Part shown: piece by piece, positions 50,388-61,302 of the stretch | How positions within the stretch are numbered: position 1 is the stretch's first letter | Layout of the letters: each line of letters starts with the position of its first letter | From: Pacificoceanicola sp049803835 | Lineage (GTDB): Bacteria; Pseudomonadota; Alphaproteobacteria; Rhodobacterales; Rhodobacteraceae | Direction: 5' to 3' | NCBI RefSeq assembly: GCF_049803835.1 | Contig: NZ_JBNAGK010000004.1 | Span: 248,001-312,000 of the forward strand | Length of the DNA stretch: 64,000 bases | Notes under the pieces: model-generated | The model's database searches: none | The model's input: only the letters and a program-made list of their open reading frames with translations | What the model was told of the DNA's origin: nothing | Program-made: the position numbers and the translations under genes

Positions 50388-50989
50388 GGCCCATCTCGTT
50401 GATATGCGCTATGTGTTTACGTCACGTGACTTTCATAAAAAGTTGGGGCGTGAGTCCAACATATCTTTTCAAGGCGTGGATTCCCTCCATCCTGATTTTC
50501 TCTTGCGTTCGACGATTGCCCGTACGGCATTGCCCTTTATGTAGCGAATGAAGTTCAGATAATCGGTTGTCACGTGTGAGATGCCCGACGCACGACCGAC
50601 GGTAGACACTCTAGTTTGAACGCACAAGTCGTCTGTCAGAAGAGCTCGGTGCCACTGTCGCTCGCCTCAGAGCCAGAGAAGGTTCGACGTCAGACCCATC
50701 CCCTCCGCCACTTGCCCCAGCGAAAGCGTTCTCCCCATCCGGCTGCGGCCGGATTTTTCCGTTGTTTTCGAGGGTTATGCGGGACGGGCAGTTAACCGGC
50801 CCCGGTGCCAAGAGCCTCGGAAGCAGTCTCTCAGGGCCAATATTCTCCGGACCCATTAACCGCGCGCGGTTCGGTTCAGAGTGCCATGCTACTGAAATCA
50901 TTAGGCTTAGAGTGGGGGCGCACTGGGCGGGGTTCGCAGTTCCGTTCGCCAAGCCACTGGAACCCGGATCGAACGATCAGCGAACGGCC
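50388..50989. other. Non-coding stretch, probable junction of two elements
   Basis: About 600 bp without a convincing gene. AT-rich at first, it becomes GC-rich after about 50580. It contains a rightward terminator-like hairpin and, at 50687-50715, GGTTCGA and CCCCTCCGCCA, words that occur at the 3' end of serine tRNAs but here without a foldable tRNA. Composition change and lack of genes between an A-type cargo block and a B-type restriction operon make this the best place for an attachment-site junction. Confidence 0.4.
50737..50758 (+). terminator. Intrinsic terminator (rightward)
   Basis: ATCCGGC TGCG GCCGGAT followed by TTTT: a perfect 7-bp GC-rich stem, 4-nt loop and T tract. Read rightward it would insulate the restriction-modification operon from transcription out of the cargo block. 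Confidence 0.6.
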
Positions 50990-53900
50990 CTAGGCCGCCT
51001 GCGCGAAGCCACCGTTCACGGCCTGCTGCCACACATGGGCGTAGACGCTTGCCGCAAGCGCTTTCTTTTCATCGGGCGTGAACGGGGGTGACGGTAGACT
51101 TGCGAAGACCTCGTCCAAGATGAAGACCTCGACGTCTGCCTTGGTCTGTTCCTTCTCCCAGAAGCGATCGAGTTCGGCCAAGCGCGTCTTTATGGAGGCC
51201 AGGAGGTCGCGACTCGCCTGCTTCACCCGCTCACGAGACGTCTTGTCCAGGTTATCCTTGAGCAGCAGGTCGAAGAGCGCGAGTTCATCCTCGCCAAGCC
51301 CCTCCTTCGTTGCGCGCTTCTGTTCCTCGTCCAGACTGTTCACGAGCTCGACCAGTCGACGGAAGGTCTCCTCGATGGTGGTTCGGTCTTTCTCGCGATT
51401 GTAGTCGGCGATGATCGCCTCGTACTTCACCTGATAGTCCATCCTTGCGGGATTGCGCGCCAGCATCTCGGCGAGTTTCTGTTCGACGATGTCTCGGATG
51501 TCCTGAAGTGCGGTCGCTTTGCGTCTGACCTTCTTTGCGAATTCATCGCGCAGCTTCTCAAGATCGATCTGACTGAGGTCGAAGGTCAGTCCCTCGGCTT
51601 GGTCGTCTCCTGGGGCCTGCGTCCGGATGGCCTCGTTGACGATCCGGTGCAACTCCTTCAACAGCTCTGTCACGTCAGCCGTGTCGCGCCGCTCGGTCAG
51701 CTTCTTGTAGATTGCTTCGATGTTGTCGTGTCGTTCGGCGTATGCCCAGGCGCTGGGCTCCATCAGCAGCGCCTTGAAGCGGATGAACACCTGCCGTGCG
51801 AGAATCTCGAAGCGCCGCTTGGCCTCGTCCGTCGAATAGACGGCTTCCACGGCGTCCTTCAAACCCTTGATGCGCACAAAGCCCTTCGAACCGAGCAGCA
51901 CGCTTGGATCGAAACCGATGCCGCGCAAATGCGCCTCGGTCGCCTCGATAGCTTCGAGCAGGGCCTGCACCCTTTCCTCGATGGGGGCGATGATCTCTTC
52001 TCCGCCTGTGCCATCATCGCCCAGCGCGTACTGAGCCAGCGCGGCTCGCAGGCTGGCCAGCATCCCATTGTAGTCGACAATCAGGCCGAAGTCCTTGCCA
52101 GGATACACCCTGTTCGCGCGCGCTATGGCCTGCATCAGCGTGTGCGCCTTCATCGGCTTGTCGATATAGAGCGTCGACAGACATTCCACGTCGAAGCCGG
52201 TCAGCCACATCGCACAGACGATTGCGACGCGGAACGGGTGCTTGGGGTTCTTGAAGGCCGTTTCGACATCGATGCGCTCGCCATTCCCGGTATCGAAGCC
52301 CTGCTTCATCAGGGCACGGTGCGGGATGATGTCGAACCCCCATTTCTTGAAGTCCGCGACCTCGTTCTGCGCTTCGCTGATAATAATCTCGACGATGGTT
52401 TCCTCGAGCCACGTTGCCTGCGCATCCAATTCTTGCGCCTCCTCCGCGAGTACAGCGCGCAAGGATTCATCGGCCGTGGTATCCGCTTGGGTTTGCTTGG
52501 CATCCGCCGCCGCCCTGACTTCTGCGGCTTTCGCCCGCCATCGCGGGACGATCATCTGGTGCATCCGGGCGCAGGTGATCTTGTCGATGCAAACAAACAG
52601 AGATTTTCCGGATTCCCACCTCGTTGCGCAGTGATCCACGAAATCGGCTGCGATCTTGTCGAGCCGCTCATCGGCGGTGATGACCTCGTAGTCCTTCCCG
52701 AGCAGCTTATCGAGCAGCGCCGCCTGATCGGGGTCGAGTTCCGCCTCCTCGATCTTCTCGGCAATCCGTTCGTTCAGATCCGTCTTGGCGACACCCAGCT
52801 TCTCGCCCCGGTTCTCGTAGACCAGCTTGACGGTGGCCCCGTCCTCCTCGGACCGCTTGAAGTCGTAGCGCGAGACATATTCGCCGAAGATGCGCTTGGT
52901 AATCTCGTCCTGCTTGAACAGCGGCGTGCCGGTGAAGCCGATGAAGGCGGCATTGGGCAACGCAAGGCGCATGTTGCGGGCCAGCCGCCCTGCCTGCGTG
53001 CGGTGCGCCTCGTCCGAGATCACGATGATGTCGTCACGCTCGCTGTAGGGCTTCTTCGGGTCCACGTCCTTGTTGAACTTATGGATCAGGCTGAAGACGT
53101 ACTGGTTGTTCTCCTTCAGGATCCGTTCCAGATCATCGCCGGAGGCCGCGCGAGGGGTATCGTTCCCGGCAATGCCGCAGCCCACGAAGGTCTTGTAGAT
53201 CTGGCTGTCCAGATCGTTCCGGTCGGTCATCAGCAGGAAGGTGAAATTGCCCGGCACCTTGCGCCGCACCTTCTCGGCGAAGAAGGCCATGGAATAGGAC
53301 TTGCCGCTGCCTTGGGTGTGCCAGAACACGCCCAGACGGCCGAGATCGGGGTGCGCCCGCTCGATTATGTCGACCGGTCCTTCGGGGATGAAGGACGGCA
53401 GCGCCGTTTCCGCCGTCACAAGCGCCCGCTCGCCTTTCCTGCGCTTCGCCGGCGCTTTTCGCTCCAGCGGCAACTCGACAACGCGGTGCCGCAGGCGTTC
53501 TCCGGGCGGGATGTCGGCCTTGATCGCCTCCTGCCGTGCAACCGAGGCCACGGCGCGGTTCACGCCCAGCACCTGATGGTTTCTCGCCACCACCTTGCGC
53601 GCGGCGCCCGCCTTGCTCTCGTCGAACAGGATGAAGTTCTCGACAAGATCGAGCAGTCTCTCATGCGCCAGCATGCCGTTCAGAAGGCGCTCCGCATCGA
53701 CGCTGCCTTCATCCCCCTCGTCCAACCGCTTCCATTCGTTGAAATGCTCCCACGCGCTGGTGATCGAGCCGTAACGGGCGCGGTCGCCGTTCGACACGAT
53801 AAGGAAGGCGTTGTGATGGAACGCATGGGCGATGACGTTTTCGTCCATGTAGTCGCGCAGGTTGCCGTCGAACCCCGCCCGGATGTTCTTGTAGACGGCC

Positions 53901-54415
53901 TTCAGCTCGATGAAGACCAGCGGCAGGCCGTTCACGAAGCAGACCAGATCGGCGCGGCGGTTGTAGTTGGGCGTCTGGATGCCTGTCAGCTTCAACTCGC
54001 GCACGGCGAGGAAGCGGTTGGCCCCGGGGGCGTTGTCGAAGTCGATCACCCTGGCGCGGGCGGATTTCTGGCGGCCCTGCGCATCGCGGTAGGTGACAGG
54101 CACGCCACTGCGCAGCATGCGGTAGAAGTCGCGGTTGTGCTGTACCATGGAGCGGCTGACGTCATAGACGGTCAGGGCGCGGATCGCGTCCTCGATGGCT
54201 GGTTCCGGCAAGTCGGGGTTGAGGCGGTGGAGGGCCCCGCGCAGGTCGCGGATCAGGACCGCCTCGGTCGTGTCCTTGCGTCCCAGCGTGCCGTCCGGCC
54301 CGAGCACCTCTTGGTTCCAAGCATAAACGTTTTCCCAGCCTAGCACCATTTCCAGGTGCTCGGCGAAGGTTGCCTGAACCAGTCTGTCCTCGCTGTTGAT
54401 CCCCGTTACGGCCAT
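50990..54415 (-). CDS. hsdR: Type I restriction enzyme R subunit
   Basis: 1141 aa. The PD-(D/E)XK nuclease is at the N-terminus (Asp156 in RADLVCF, then FIELKA with Glu170 and Lys172). The translocase follows with Walker A HTQGSGKS (367-373), a DEAH box in VISDEAHRTQ, FTGTPLF and the later WLTGFDVECLSTLY and QAIARANRV motifs. A long helical C-terminal domain docks to the methylase core. It translocates DNA and cuts it away from unmethylated sites. It is the last gene of the operon, separated from the HEPN-like gene by 18 bp. Confidence 0.95.
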   Translation of the reverse strand: MAVTGINSEDRLVQATFAEHLEMVLGWENVYAWNQEVLGPDGTLGRKDTTEAVLIRDLRGALHRLNPDLPEPAIEDAIRALTVYDVSRSMVQHNRDFYRMLRSGVPVTYRDAQGRQKSARARVIDFDNAPGANRFLAVRELKLTGIQTPNYNRRADLVCFVNGLPLVFIELKAVYKNIRAGFDGNLRDYMDENVIAHAFHHNAFLIVSNGDRARYGSITSAWEHFNEWKRLDEGDEGSVDAERLLNGMLAHERLLDLVENFILFDESKAGAARKVVARNHQVLGVNRAVASVARQEAIKADIPPGERLRHRVVELPLERKAPAKRRKGERALVTAETALPSFIPEGPVDIIERAHPDLGRLGVFWHTQGSGKSYSMAFFAEKVRRKVPGNFTFLLMTDRNDLDSQIYKTFVGCGIAGNDTPRAASGDDLERILKENNQYVFSLIHKFNKDVDPKKPYSERDDIIVISDEAHRTQAGRLARNMRLALPNAAFIGFTGTPLFKQDEITKRIFGEYVSRYDFKRSEEDGATVKLVYENRGEKLGVAKTDLNERIAEKIEEAELDPDQAALLDKLLGKDYEVITADERLDKIAADFVDHCATRWESGKSLFVCIDKITCARMHQMIVPRWRAKAAEVRAAADAKQTQADTTADESLRAVLAEEAQELDAQATWLEETIVEIIISEAQNEVADFKKWGFDIIPHRALMKQGFDTGNGERIDVETAFKNPKHPFRVAIVCAMWLTGFDVECLSTLYIDKPMKAHTLMQAIARANRVYPGKDFGLIVDYNGMLASLRAALAQYALGDDGTGGEEIIAPIEERVQALLEAIEATEAHLRGIGFDPSVLLGSKGFVRIKGLKDAVEAVYSTDEAKRRFEILARQVFIRFKALLMEPSAWAYAERHDNIEAIYKKLTERRDTADVTELLKELHRIVNEAIRTQAPGDDQAEGLTFDLSQIDLEKLRDEFAKKVRRKATALQDIRDIVEQKLAEMLARNPARMDYQVKYEAIIADYNREKDRTTIEETFRRLVELVNSLDEEQKRATKEGLGEDELALFDLLLKDNLDKTSRERVKQASRDLLASIKTRLAELDRFWEKEQTKADVEVFILDEVFASLPSPPFTPDEKKALAASVYAHVWQQAVNGGFAQAA

Positions 54416-54433
54416 CGAATGTCCTTCATGAAA

Positions 54434-55221
54434 TCACACGCCACGCTCTTTCAAATACCGGCCGGTGCCCCCGATGATACCGTCGATCAGAGCGACGCAA
54501 TGCGCGCAGAACTCCGGCGTCATGTAGAAAAGCCACGGTTTGCCCTCGCGCTTCGCCAAATCGAACCAGCCCTCCGGCCATTTCTCCAAGTCATCCGCGA
54601 AACTGGCGATCTTGACATCGGGCCATTCGAACCCGTTGTGGAACATGTTGTTTCGGTAGCGGAACAGCGCCTCTAGCGTGGTTTGTGTCTGCGGGGGTAG
54701 AAAGCGCGCAAGCCCCGTGGCGTCGGACAACTGGCCGATCCCCTGCAGCAGATCGCACCGTGCGCGCTTGGAGCCATGATAGACCTGCGGGTTCCAGACG
54801 TCGCGCGCCTTGAGCGCCAACCGCGGGTGATCGGTCGGGAGCGCGATCTTGTCCTTGAGCCCATCGAAAATGGCGGCGAACAGGGACTCTATGAACGGAG
54901 CGAGCATGCCGACAGCAGCCATGCTGTGCGCCGAGCTCTGAAATGTCATCTGCCAGAAACGCTGATCGCGAAGGAGTTCTAGGGCCGAGGCGTAGTCAGT
55001 ATCCCAGCGCGGATCCGTATCAAGAATTTCGAATTGGTAGGCTTCGGCTTCCCTCGCTTCCTCATGGGAGCGGATGGTTCGCTTGATCGCATCCAATTGG
55101 GTTTTCAGCAGTGTCTGCCTGACCATTCCCTCAACTCGGACACCCTCTCCAATGAGTTCTGAGAACCGGCTCCAAGACTCACTGCCCTCATCTTCGGTTG
55201 GCGGAAGGAAGACGTCCTGCG

Positions 55222-55225
<4 letters not shown>
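54434..55225 (-). CDS. HEPN-like protein inside the type I restriction operon
   Basis: 263 aa. A mostly helical protein with LFRYRNNMFHNGFEW near residues 188-201. Arg191-x4-His196 is the Rx4-6H motif of HEPN ribonucleases. An N-terminal helical region (TQLDAIKRTIRSHEEAREAE) precedes it. It overlaps hsdS by ATGA and lies before hsdR, so it is co-expressed with the restriction enzyme. By analogy with the PrrC anticodon nuclease linked to EcoprrI it could be a backup toxin released when restriction is blocked, but it is not PrrC-like in sequence. Alternatively it is a catalytically inert HEPN partner. Confidence 0.55.
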
Positions 55226-56417
<1,192 letters not shown>

Positions 56418-56421
<4 letters not shown>

Positions 56422-58520
56422 GCCCCCAACTCCTCGAAGTTGCGGGCGATCTTCGCCGCGAGGTCCGCGGCCTCTTCGTTCAGCCCCTGCAGGTCGATGT
56501 GGATCGACCGCAGCGCCTCCTCGAAATCGAAATCCTCGTCCACCTCCTCGGGTGCCACGCCGACATAGCGGCCGGGCGTCAGGCTGTGGTCATGCGCTGC
56601 GATCTCGGCCCGGCTGACCCGCTTCACCAGCCCCTCGACATCGCGCAGCACGGCATCGGGGAACCGCTCCTGCAGCCAGTCGGCCTGTTTCACGAAATAC
56701 CGCGCCGTCCGCAGCGCCTCGACCGCCGCGGCCCGCGCGCCCTCCAGCGCCTTGCGGGCGCGCGTCACCTCGGCATTGGGCCAGAGGGCGTGGTCGCGGG
56801 CGTCCAGTTCCTTGATGGCGGTATCCACCACCCGTCCGGCCAGCTTGGCGGCCAGGTCGATCTGCTTGGTCAGGTCACGGCAGCGTTCAGACATGGGGTG
56901 CAGCCCGGTGCGCGCCGTGTGCAGCCCGGCATTGTCGCGCACGGCGCCCGCCCAGTCCGCCGCCCGTGCAACCACCTCGGCGTCGAACCCCGCGATATCC
57001 GCCGCCAGTGTTGTCCGCGCGCCGGTCAGTTCGCCCCAGGTCTCCGCCAGCGGATCCGGATCGCGCTTGTCGGTTACGAAGGGCTGCACCAGATCGATGA
57101 GCTTGCCGAGCACCTTGTCATAGTCGGCCAGCGGCTCCGCCGCTGCCTCGCCCTCGGCAATGGCCTGCGTCAGATAGCTTTCGACGAGTTTCAGGAAGCG
57201 GTTCGCCTGGCCGCGATAGAGCCAGACAATGGCGGCGATGTTCTTCTGCTGCTCTGGCGCAAAATCGTAGATGGCGCGCGACACCTTGCGGTAGATGTTG
57301 CGCGCATCCAGCATCAGGACCTGATCGGCGCGCTCGGGGTCACGCTCCTTCGCCCGGTCGAAGAACCACAACTGACAGGGCACGGTGCGCGTGTAGAAGA
57401 AGTTGCCGCGGATATCGATCATCACGTCGACGGCGCCGGTCTCGACCAGCTTCTGGCGCACCACCGCCTCGTCCCGCCCGGCGCTTGATGCCTGGCTGGA
57501 CATCACGACCCCGGCGCGGCCGTTGTCGTTCAGGTAGCTGTAGAAGTAGGACATCCACAGGTAGTTGGCGTTCGAGACCTTCTTGGCCTTGTTCACGCCC
57601 GGCAGGCCGAAGGGCAGCCGCTTGTCACCCTTGACCTTGTCGGCGTCGACCTCGTCCACGTTGAAGGGTGGATTGGCCATGACGAAGTCGCTCTTGCCGA
57701 CCAGTTCGTGCGGGTCCTTGTAGTAGGTGATCGCTTCGTTCCCCGCCCGTATCGTTCCCTGCAGGCCGTGAACAGCCAGGTTGATCTGGGCGAGCTTCGC
57801 GGTCGTCTCGTTCTTCTCGTGGCCGTAGAAGGTGACACGCTTCATCGTGTCCTGGCCCGCGTCCTCGATGAAGTGGCTGGACTGCACGAACATGCCGCCC
57901 GAGCCGCAGGCCGGATCGAAAACGATGCCGTGGTCTGGCTCGATCACGTTGACGATGGTCTGGACGATGGAGGGCGGGGTGAAGAATTCGCCGTTGTCGT
58001 GCGCGCCTTGCTTGGAGAACTCGGCGAGGAAGTATTCGTAGATGCGGCCGAAGACGTCGCCGGAGGCATTGCGCAGGGCCTCGGTGTCGAACTTGCGCAT
58101 CATGCTTTCTAACAGGTCGTCGTCGAAGCGCTCGTAGTCCTTCGGCAACTGGCCCGCGAGCGGTGGGAAATGCTTCTCGACCTCCTCCATGGCGGCGGTG
58201 AGCGCGGAACCAAGCTGACCGCCCTTGGGCATGTCGAGGATCACGTCGTAACGGGCCGCCTCGGGCAGCAGCATCGCGCGGCGGCGGCGAAAGTCGGCGT
58301 CGACCAGCGGACGATCGGGCATCTTTCCGGCGGCCTTGTCGGCCTCGATCGCAGCGAGAGCAGCATAGTAGCGGTTCGTGGCTTGGCGCAGGAAAAGGAG
58401 CCCCATGATGGGCATGAAGTACTCGTTCGACGCGAGGCCTGAATTGGCCCGTAGGTCGTCGGCCATCTTCCAGAGGTCCGCGCCGAACTGTTCGATCCCG
58501 GTCAGGTGGTCTGCAATCAT
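56418..58520 (-). CDS. hsdM: Type I restriction enzyme methylase subunit
   Basis: 700 aa, longer than most HsdM (about 500). The N-terminal helical domain (LWKMADDLRANSGLASNEYF) is followed by EFFTPPSIVQ, AdoMet motif FDPACGSGGMF (201-211) and catalytic NPPF (283-286) for adenine-N6 methylation. An extended C-terminal helical region of about 250 residues (from KLIDLVQPFVTDKRD) follows, as in longer HsdM forms. First large gene of the operon; its ATG overlaps the stop of the upstream Phd-like gene. Confidence 0.95.
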
Positions 58521-58720
58521 TCGCTCGTTTTCGTTACTGCGTTCTGTTCACCCGGACTTATACCAGGCTTATCCAGCGCCTTCAGCCGCTCGTATTCCTC
58601 GACTGCCAGCACGACGACAACGGGGCGTCCATGCTTCGCAACCGCGACAGGCTCGGCTCGGGCGATATCAATCAGCCGCCCGAAGCCGTACTTCGCGTCT
58701 TTCGCGGTCAGGATCTGCAT
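58517..58720 (-). CDS. Phd/YefM-type regulator leading the hsd operon
   Basis: 67 aa. MQILTAKDAKYGFGRLIDIA, then RAEPVAVAKHGRPVVVVLAVEEYERL is the full N-terminal Phd/YefM DNA-binding fold with the typical VxxxGRPVxVVLxxEEYE. No toxin gene follows; the stop instead overlaps the hsdM ATG. The C-terminal tail (KPGISPGEQNAVTKTSE) is where antitoxins grip their toxins and is short here. I infer an orphan antitoxin used as autorepressor of the restriction operon. Start: MQIL, with GGAG upstream; the longer frame is untranslated leader. Confidence 0.75.
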   Translation of the reverse strand: MQILTAKDAKYGFGRLIDIARAEPVAVAKHGRPVVVVLAVEEYERLKALDKPGISPGEQNAVTKTSE

Positions 58721-58747
58721 CTGACTCTCCGCTCTTGCATGGCTTAC

Positions 58748-58766
58748 TTTGGCCAAATTGGCTAAA
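58748..58766. promoter_or_regulatory. Operator-like site upstream of the Phd-hsd operon
   Basis: A perfect 10-bp palindrome TTTGGCCAAA is followed directly by TTGGCTAAA, a near repeat of its second part (tandem TTGGC[C/T]AAA). It lies 28-46 bp upstream of the Phd-like start, the right place for autorepression by a Phd-family dimer. Confidence 0.45.
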
Positions 58767-58817
58767 AAGCACAAGCCATCCATCGAGTCGGGCGTGTTCA
58801 CCAAGTGCTTGCGGAAT

Positions 58818-59207
58818 TCAAAGTCGCAGCAATGCGCGCTGACTGTTCCAATCCATGGGAAACTGCGCCCGCAGCGACTCAAGCGTCAGGTCGGGCGGCT
58901 GTCTTCCCTCAAGGATGGCCTCGACAATCTCCGGTGAAAGCTGGGTAAGACGCAGGAGCCGGGTCAAGTAAGGGGCTGCGATGCGTTCGTGTGCTGCCAA
59001 GTCGGCAATGGTGGCGAACTCGCCCGAGTCGAGCAACCGCTGCCATCGAAATGCACGCGCTATGGCTTTGATCATGGTGTTGTCGAAACGCGCACGGGGG
59101 ACCGACTCTCCAGAAGGCAGCTGCATCTCCTTCCGCCCGCCGCGCTTCACGATACGGAACGGGACATGGAGCGTCACCGTCTCGGGGATTGGAGTCCCTC
59201 GGGTCAT
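58818..59207 (-). CDS. Recombinase-linked HTH protein, right copy
   Basis: 129 aa. Same fold and N-terminus as the left copy (MTRGTPIPETVTLHVPF), and the same helix-turn-helix (DLAAHERIAAPYLTRLLRLT, LSPEIVEAILEGRQPP). The C-terminus differs (LTLESLRAQFPMDWNSQRAL) and here resembles the intact family end, while the left copy looks altered. It overlaps the recombinase stop by ATGA. Confidence 0.75.
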   Translation of the reverse strand: MTRGTPIPETVTLHVPFRIVKRGGRKEMQLPSGESVPRARFDNTMIKAIARAFRWQRLLDSGEFATIADLAAHERIAAPYLTRLLRLTQLSPEIVEAILEGRQPPDLTLESLRAQFPMDWNSQRALLRL

Positions 59208-60529
59208 GCGGCAGCCTCGATTCCGCCGGCCAGCATCTCGCGTGCGAGGCTGCCGAGGCCATCGACGCGCAGTCGCACGTTGAGCCCGTCCGTGCCGATG
59301 TCGACGCGTTCGACCAGCAGCGCAACGATGCGCGCCTGCTCGGCAGGGAACAGCTCGTCCCACAACGGGTCGAGCTGCTGCAGGGCCGCGCTGGCGTCTG
59401 CCTCAGTGATGTCGGCGGCGTGGGCGCGCGCCGCCTTCAAGGTCCCCGCCACGATCTCGGGCTGGCGGAACACGGCCCGCAGCTGGTCGATGACGGCCGC
59501 CTCGATCTCGCCGGCGGGCACACGGCCGACCGAGCACGATCCGGCGCCGTGTTTCAGCACCGTCTGGCTGACATAGTAACGATAGAGCCTCGCGCCCTTG
59601 CGGGTGTGCGTCGGCGAGAAAGCGGCGCCATCGGGCCCGAACAGCAGCCCTTTAAGCAGCGCGGGCGTCTCGGCGCGGGTGCGTGCGGCGCGCTTGCGGG
59701 GGCTTTCCTGCAGGATGGCGTGGACGCGGTCCCACGTTTCGCGGTCGATGATCGCGTTGTGCTCGCCGGGGTAGCATTCGCCCTTGTGCACGGCCTCCCC
59801 AATGAGGGCACGGTTGGACAGCAACCTGTAGAGGAACTTCTTGTCGATCCGGTTGCCCTTGGGCGTCCGGATGCCGCGTTTGGCCACCTCTCGCGCCAGT
59901 TCCGTGCAGGACCCGATTTCGAGGAAACGGGCGAAGATCCAGCGGACGTTTTCGGCGCGCTCCTCTTCGATGACCAGCTTCCGGTTCAGGGCGCGGTAGC
60001 CGTAGGGTGGCACCCCGCCCATCCACATGCCCTTCTTACGACTGGCGGCGACCTTGTCGCGTATGCGTTCGGCCGTGACCTCGCGCTCAAATTGGGCGAA
60101 ACTGAGCAGGATGTTCAGCGTCAGCCGCCCCATGGAGGTGGTCGTGTTGAACGATTGGGTCACCGAGACGAAGGTCACGCCGTTGCGGTCGAACACCTCG
60201 ACCAGCTTGGCGAAATCCGCCAGCGAGCGGCTGAGCCGGTCGATCTTGTAGACCACGACCACGTCGACCAGGCCGTCCTCGATATCCTCCAAAAGCCGTT
60301 TCAGGCCGGGGCGCTCCAACGTGCCGCCAGAAACGCCACCGTCGTCGTATTGATCGCGGACCAACACCCAGCCCTCGGAGCGCTGGCTGGCGATGTACGC
60401 CTCGCAGGCCTCGCGTTGCGCATGCAGGCTGTTGAACTCCTGCTCCAGCCCTTCCTCCGAGGATTTCCGGGTGTAGACAGCGCAGCGGAGTTTCCGAACG
60501 ACCTTGGATTTGTCAGCAACCTTGGTCAT
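59204..60529 (-). CDS. Large serine recombinase (integrase), right copy
   Basis: 441 aa. Nearly the same as the left copy over the catalytic domain (catalytic Ser in YTRKSSEEGLEQEFNSLHAQ, Ser23) but with several changes in the recombinase domain (GYRALNRKLVIEEERAENV, LEIGSCTELAREVAKRGIRT), the part that reads the attachment sites. So the two enzymes may have different att specificities. The first four codons (TKVADKSK) differ from the left copy. It overlaps DUF2924 by ATGA. Confidence 0.93.
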   Translation of the reverse strand: MTKVADKSKVVRKLRCAVYTRKSSEEGLEQEFNSLHAQREACEAYIASQRSEGWVLVRDQYDDGGVSGGTLERPGLKRLLEDIEDGLVDVVVVYKIDRLSRSLADFAKLVEVFDRNGVTFVSVTQSFNTTTSMGRLTLNILLSFAQFEREVTAERIRDKVAASRKKGMWMGGVPPYGYRALNRKLVIEEERAENVRWIFARFLEIGSCTELAREVAKRGIRTPKGNRIDKKFLYRLLSNRALIGEAVHKGECYPGEHNAIIDRETWDRVHAILQESPRKRAARTRAETPALLKGLLFGPDGAAFSPTHTRKGARLYRYYVSQTVLKHGAGSCSVGRVPAGEIEAAVIDQLRAVFRQPEIVAGTLKAARAHAADITEADASAALQQLDPLWDELFPAEQARIVALLVERVDIGTDGLNVRLRVDGLGSLAREMLAGGIEAAA

Positions 60530-60972
60530 ACCCGCCCTCCCTGCCGCTTGAGTCCAAAGAAGACCAGCCCGTTCCAGCGCGTGCCAGTGATGGCCCGTGC
60601 GATCGCCGAGAGCGACTTGTAGGGCCGTCCGTGCCACTCGAAGCCGTCGGACATGACGGTCACAACGTACTCGACGCCCTGCCATTCACGCAGGAGGCGC
60701 GTGCCGGTGATCGGCATGGTATCCGCGCGGATACGGCTCATCTTGCGGTCGCCGCCGTCGAGGTCCTCACCCAGCCGTTCCAGCCGCCGGATGGTCTCGG
60801 GCTTCAGCCCGCCATAGGCCAGTTCCTGGATGCGGTAGGCCAGGCGGCTTTCCAGGTAGCGGCGGTTGAACGGCGGCGGCTCGCTGTCGAAGAGTTCGCG
60901 CCACTGGGTTTTCAGTTCCGGCGTCGGGGCGGTTTTCAACGCGGCGAGGCGCGCGGGGATCGTGTCGGTCAT
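60526..60972 (-). CDS. DUF2924 family protein, right copy
   Basis: 148 aa. Colinear with the left copy (WRELFDSEPPPFNRRYLESR, YKSLSAIARAITGTRWNGLV) and with the same ATGA overlaps. Differences cluster in the middle linker (DGGDRKMSRIRADTMPITGT). Start at MTDTIPARL, with AGGAG-like DNA upstream. Confidence 0.85.
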   Translation of the reverse strand: MTDTIPARLAALKTAPTPELKTQWRELFDSEPPPFNRRYLESRLAYRIQELAYGGLKPETIRRLERLGEDLDGGDRKMSRIRADTMPITGTRLLREWQGVEYVVTVMSDGFEWHGRPYKSLSAIARAITGTRWNGLVFFGLKRQGGRV

Positions 60973-61172
60973 GCGGTTCTCCTTTTGTCGGTGGTTGCAT
61001 GACCGCTCTGGTCGGGCGGGAAGTGAAGCGAACTTTCTCCATTTGAACCAGATACTTGGTCGCACTCCCGCATCTGGAGGCGGATCAAACCGAGAGCCAG
61101 CAAGCAGCACAGTTCGGCCCGGCGTTCGAGGGGTTTCATATGCGCCGGTGGGAGCGGGTTGGGCAATTTCAT
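60969..61172 (-). CDS. Small conserved protein, first gene of right recombinase operon
   Basis: 67 aa (MKLPNPLPPAHMKPLERRAE...). Same length and core helix as the left homologue (LCCLLALGLIRLQMRE), divergent tail. It overlaps DUF2924 by ATGA. The function is unknown. Confidence 0.7.
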   Translation of the reverse strand: MKLPNPLPPAHMKPLERRAELCCLLALGLIRLQMRECDQVSGSNGESSLHFPPDQSGHATTDKRRTA

Positions 61173-61302
61173 CGCAGTCTCCAGGTCGTTCTGAACTGGA
61201 AAAGCCGTGTTGGGAGGACAAATGGGACATGATGACTCGTGAATTTCCGACTTGATCCCGTGCCAAAGTGCGGATGGAAATGGTTTCGATTGGAGACGAA
61301 CA

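Noticed and set aside
50670..50730. tRNA-Ser-like words GGTTCGA and CCCCTCCGCCA
   Set aside because: The T-arm and acceptor stem cannot be folded around them; at most a tRNA remnant or att-type segment.
50611..50952. 113-aa minus-strand open frame in the junction region
   Set aside because: Low-complexity (Gly/Ser/Pro) product crossing the terminator hairpin; no support.
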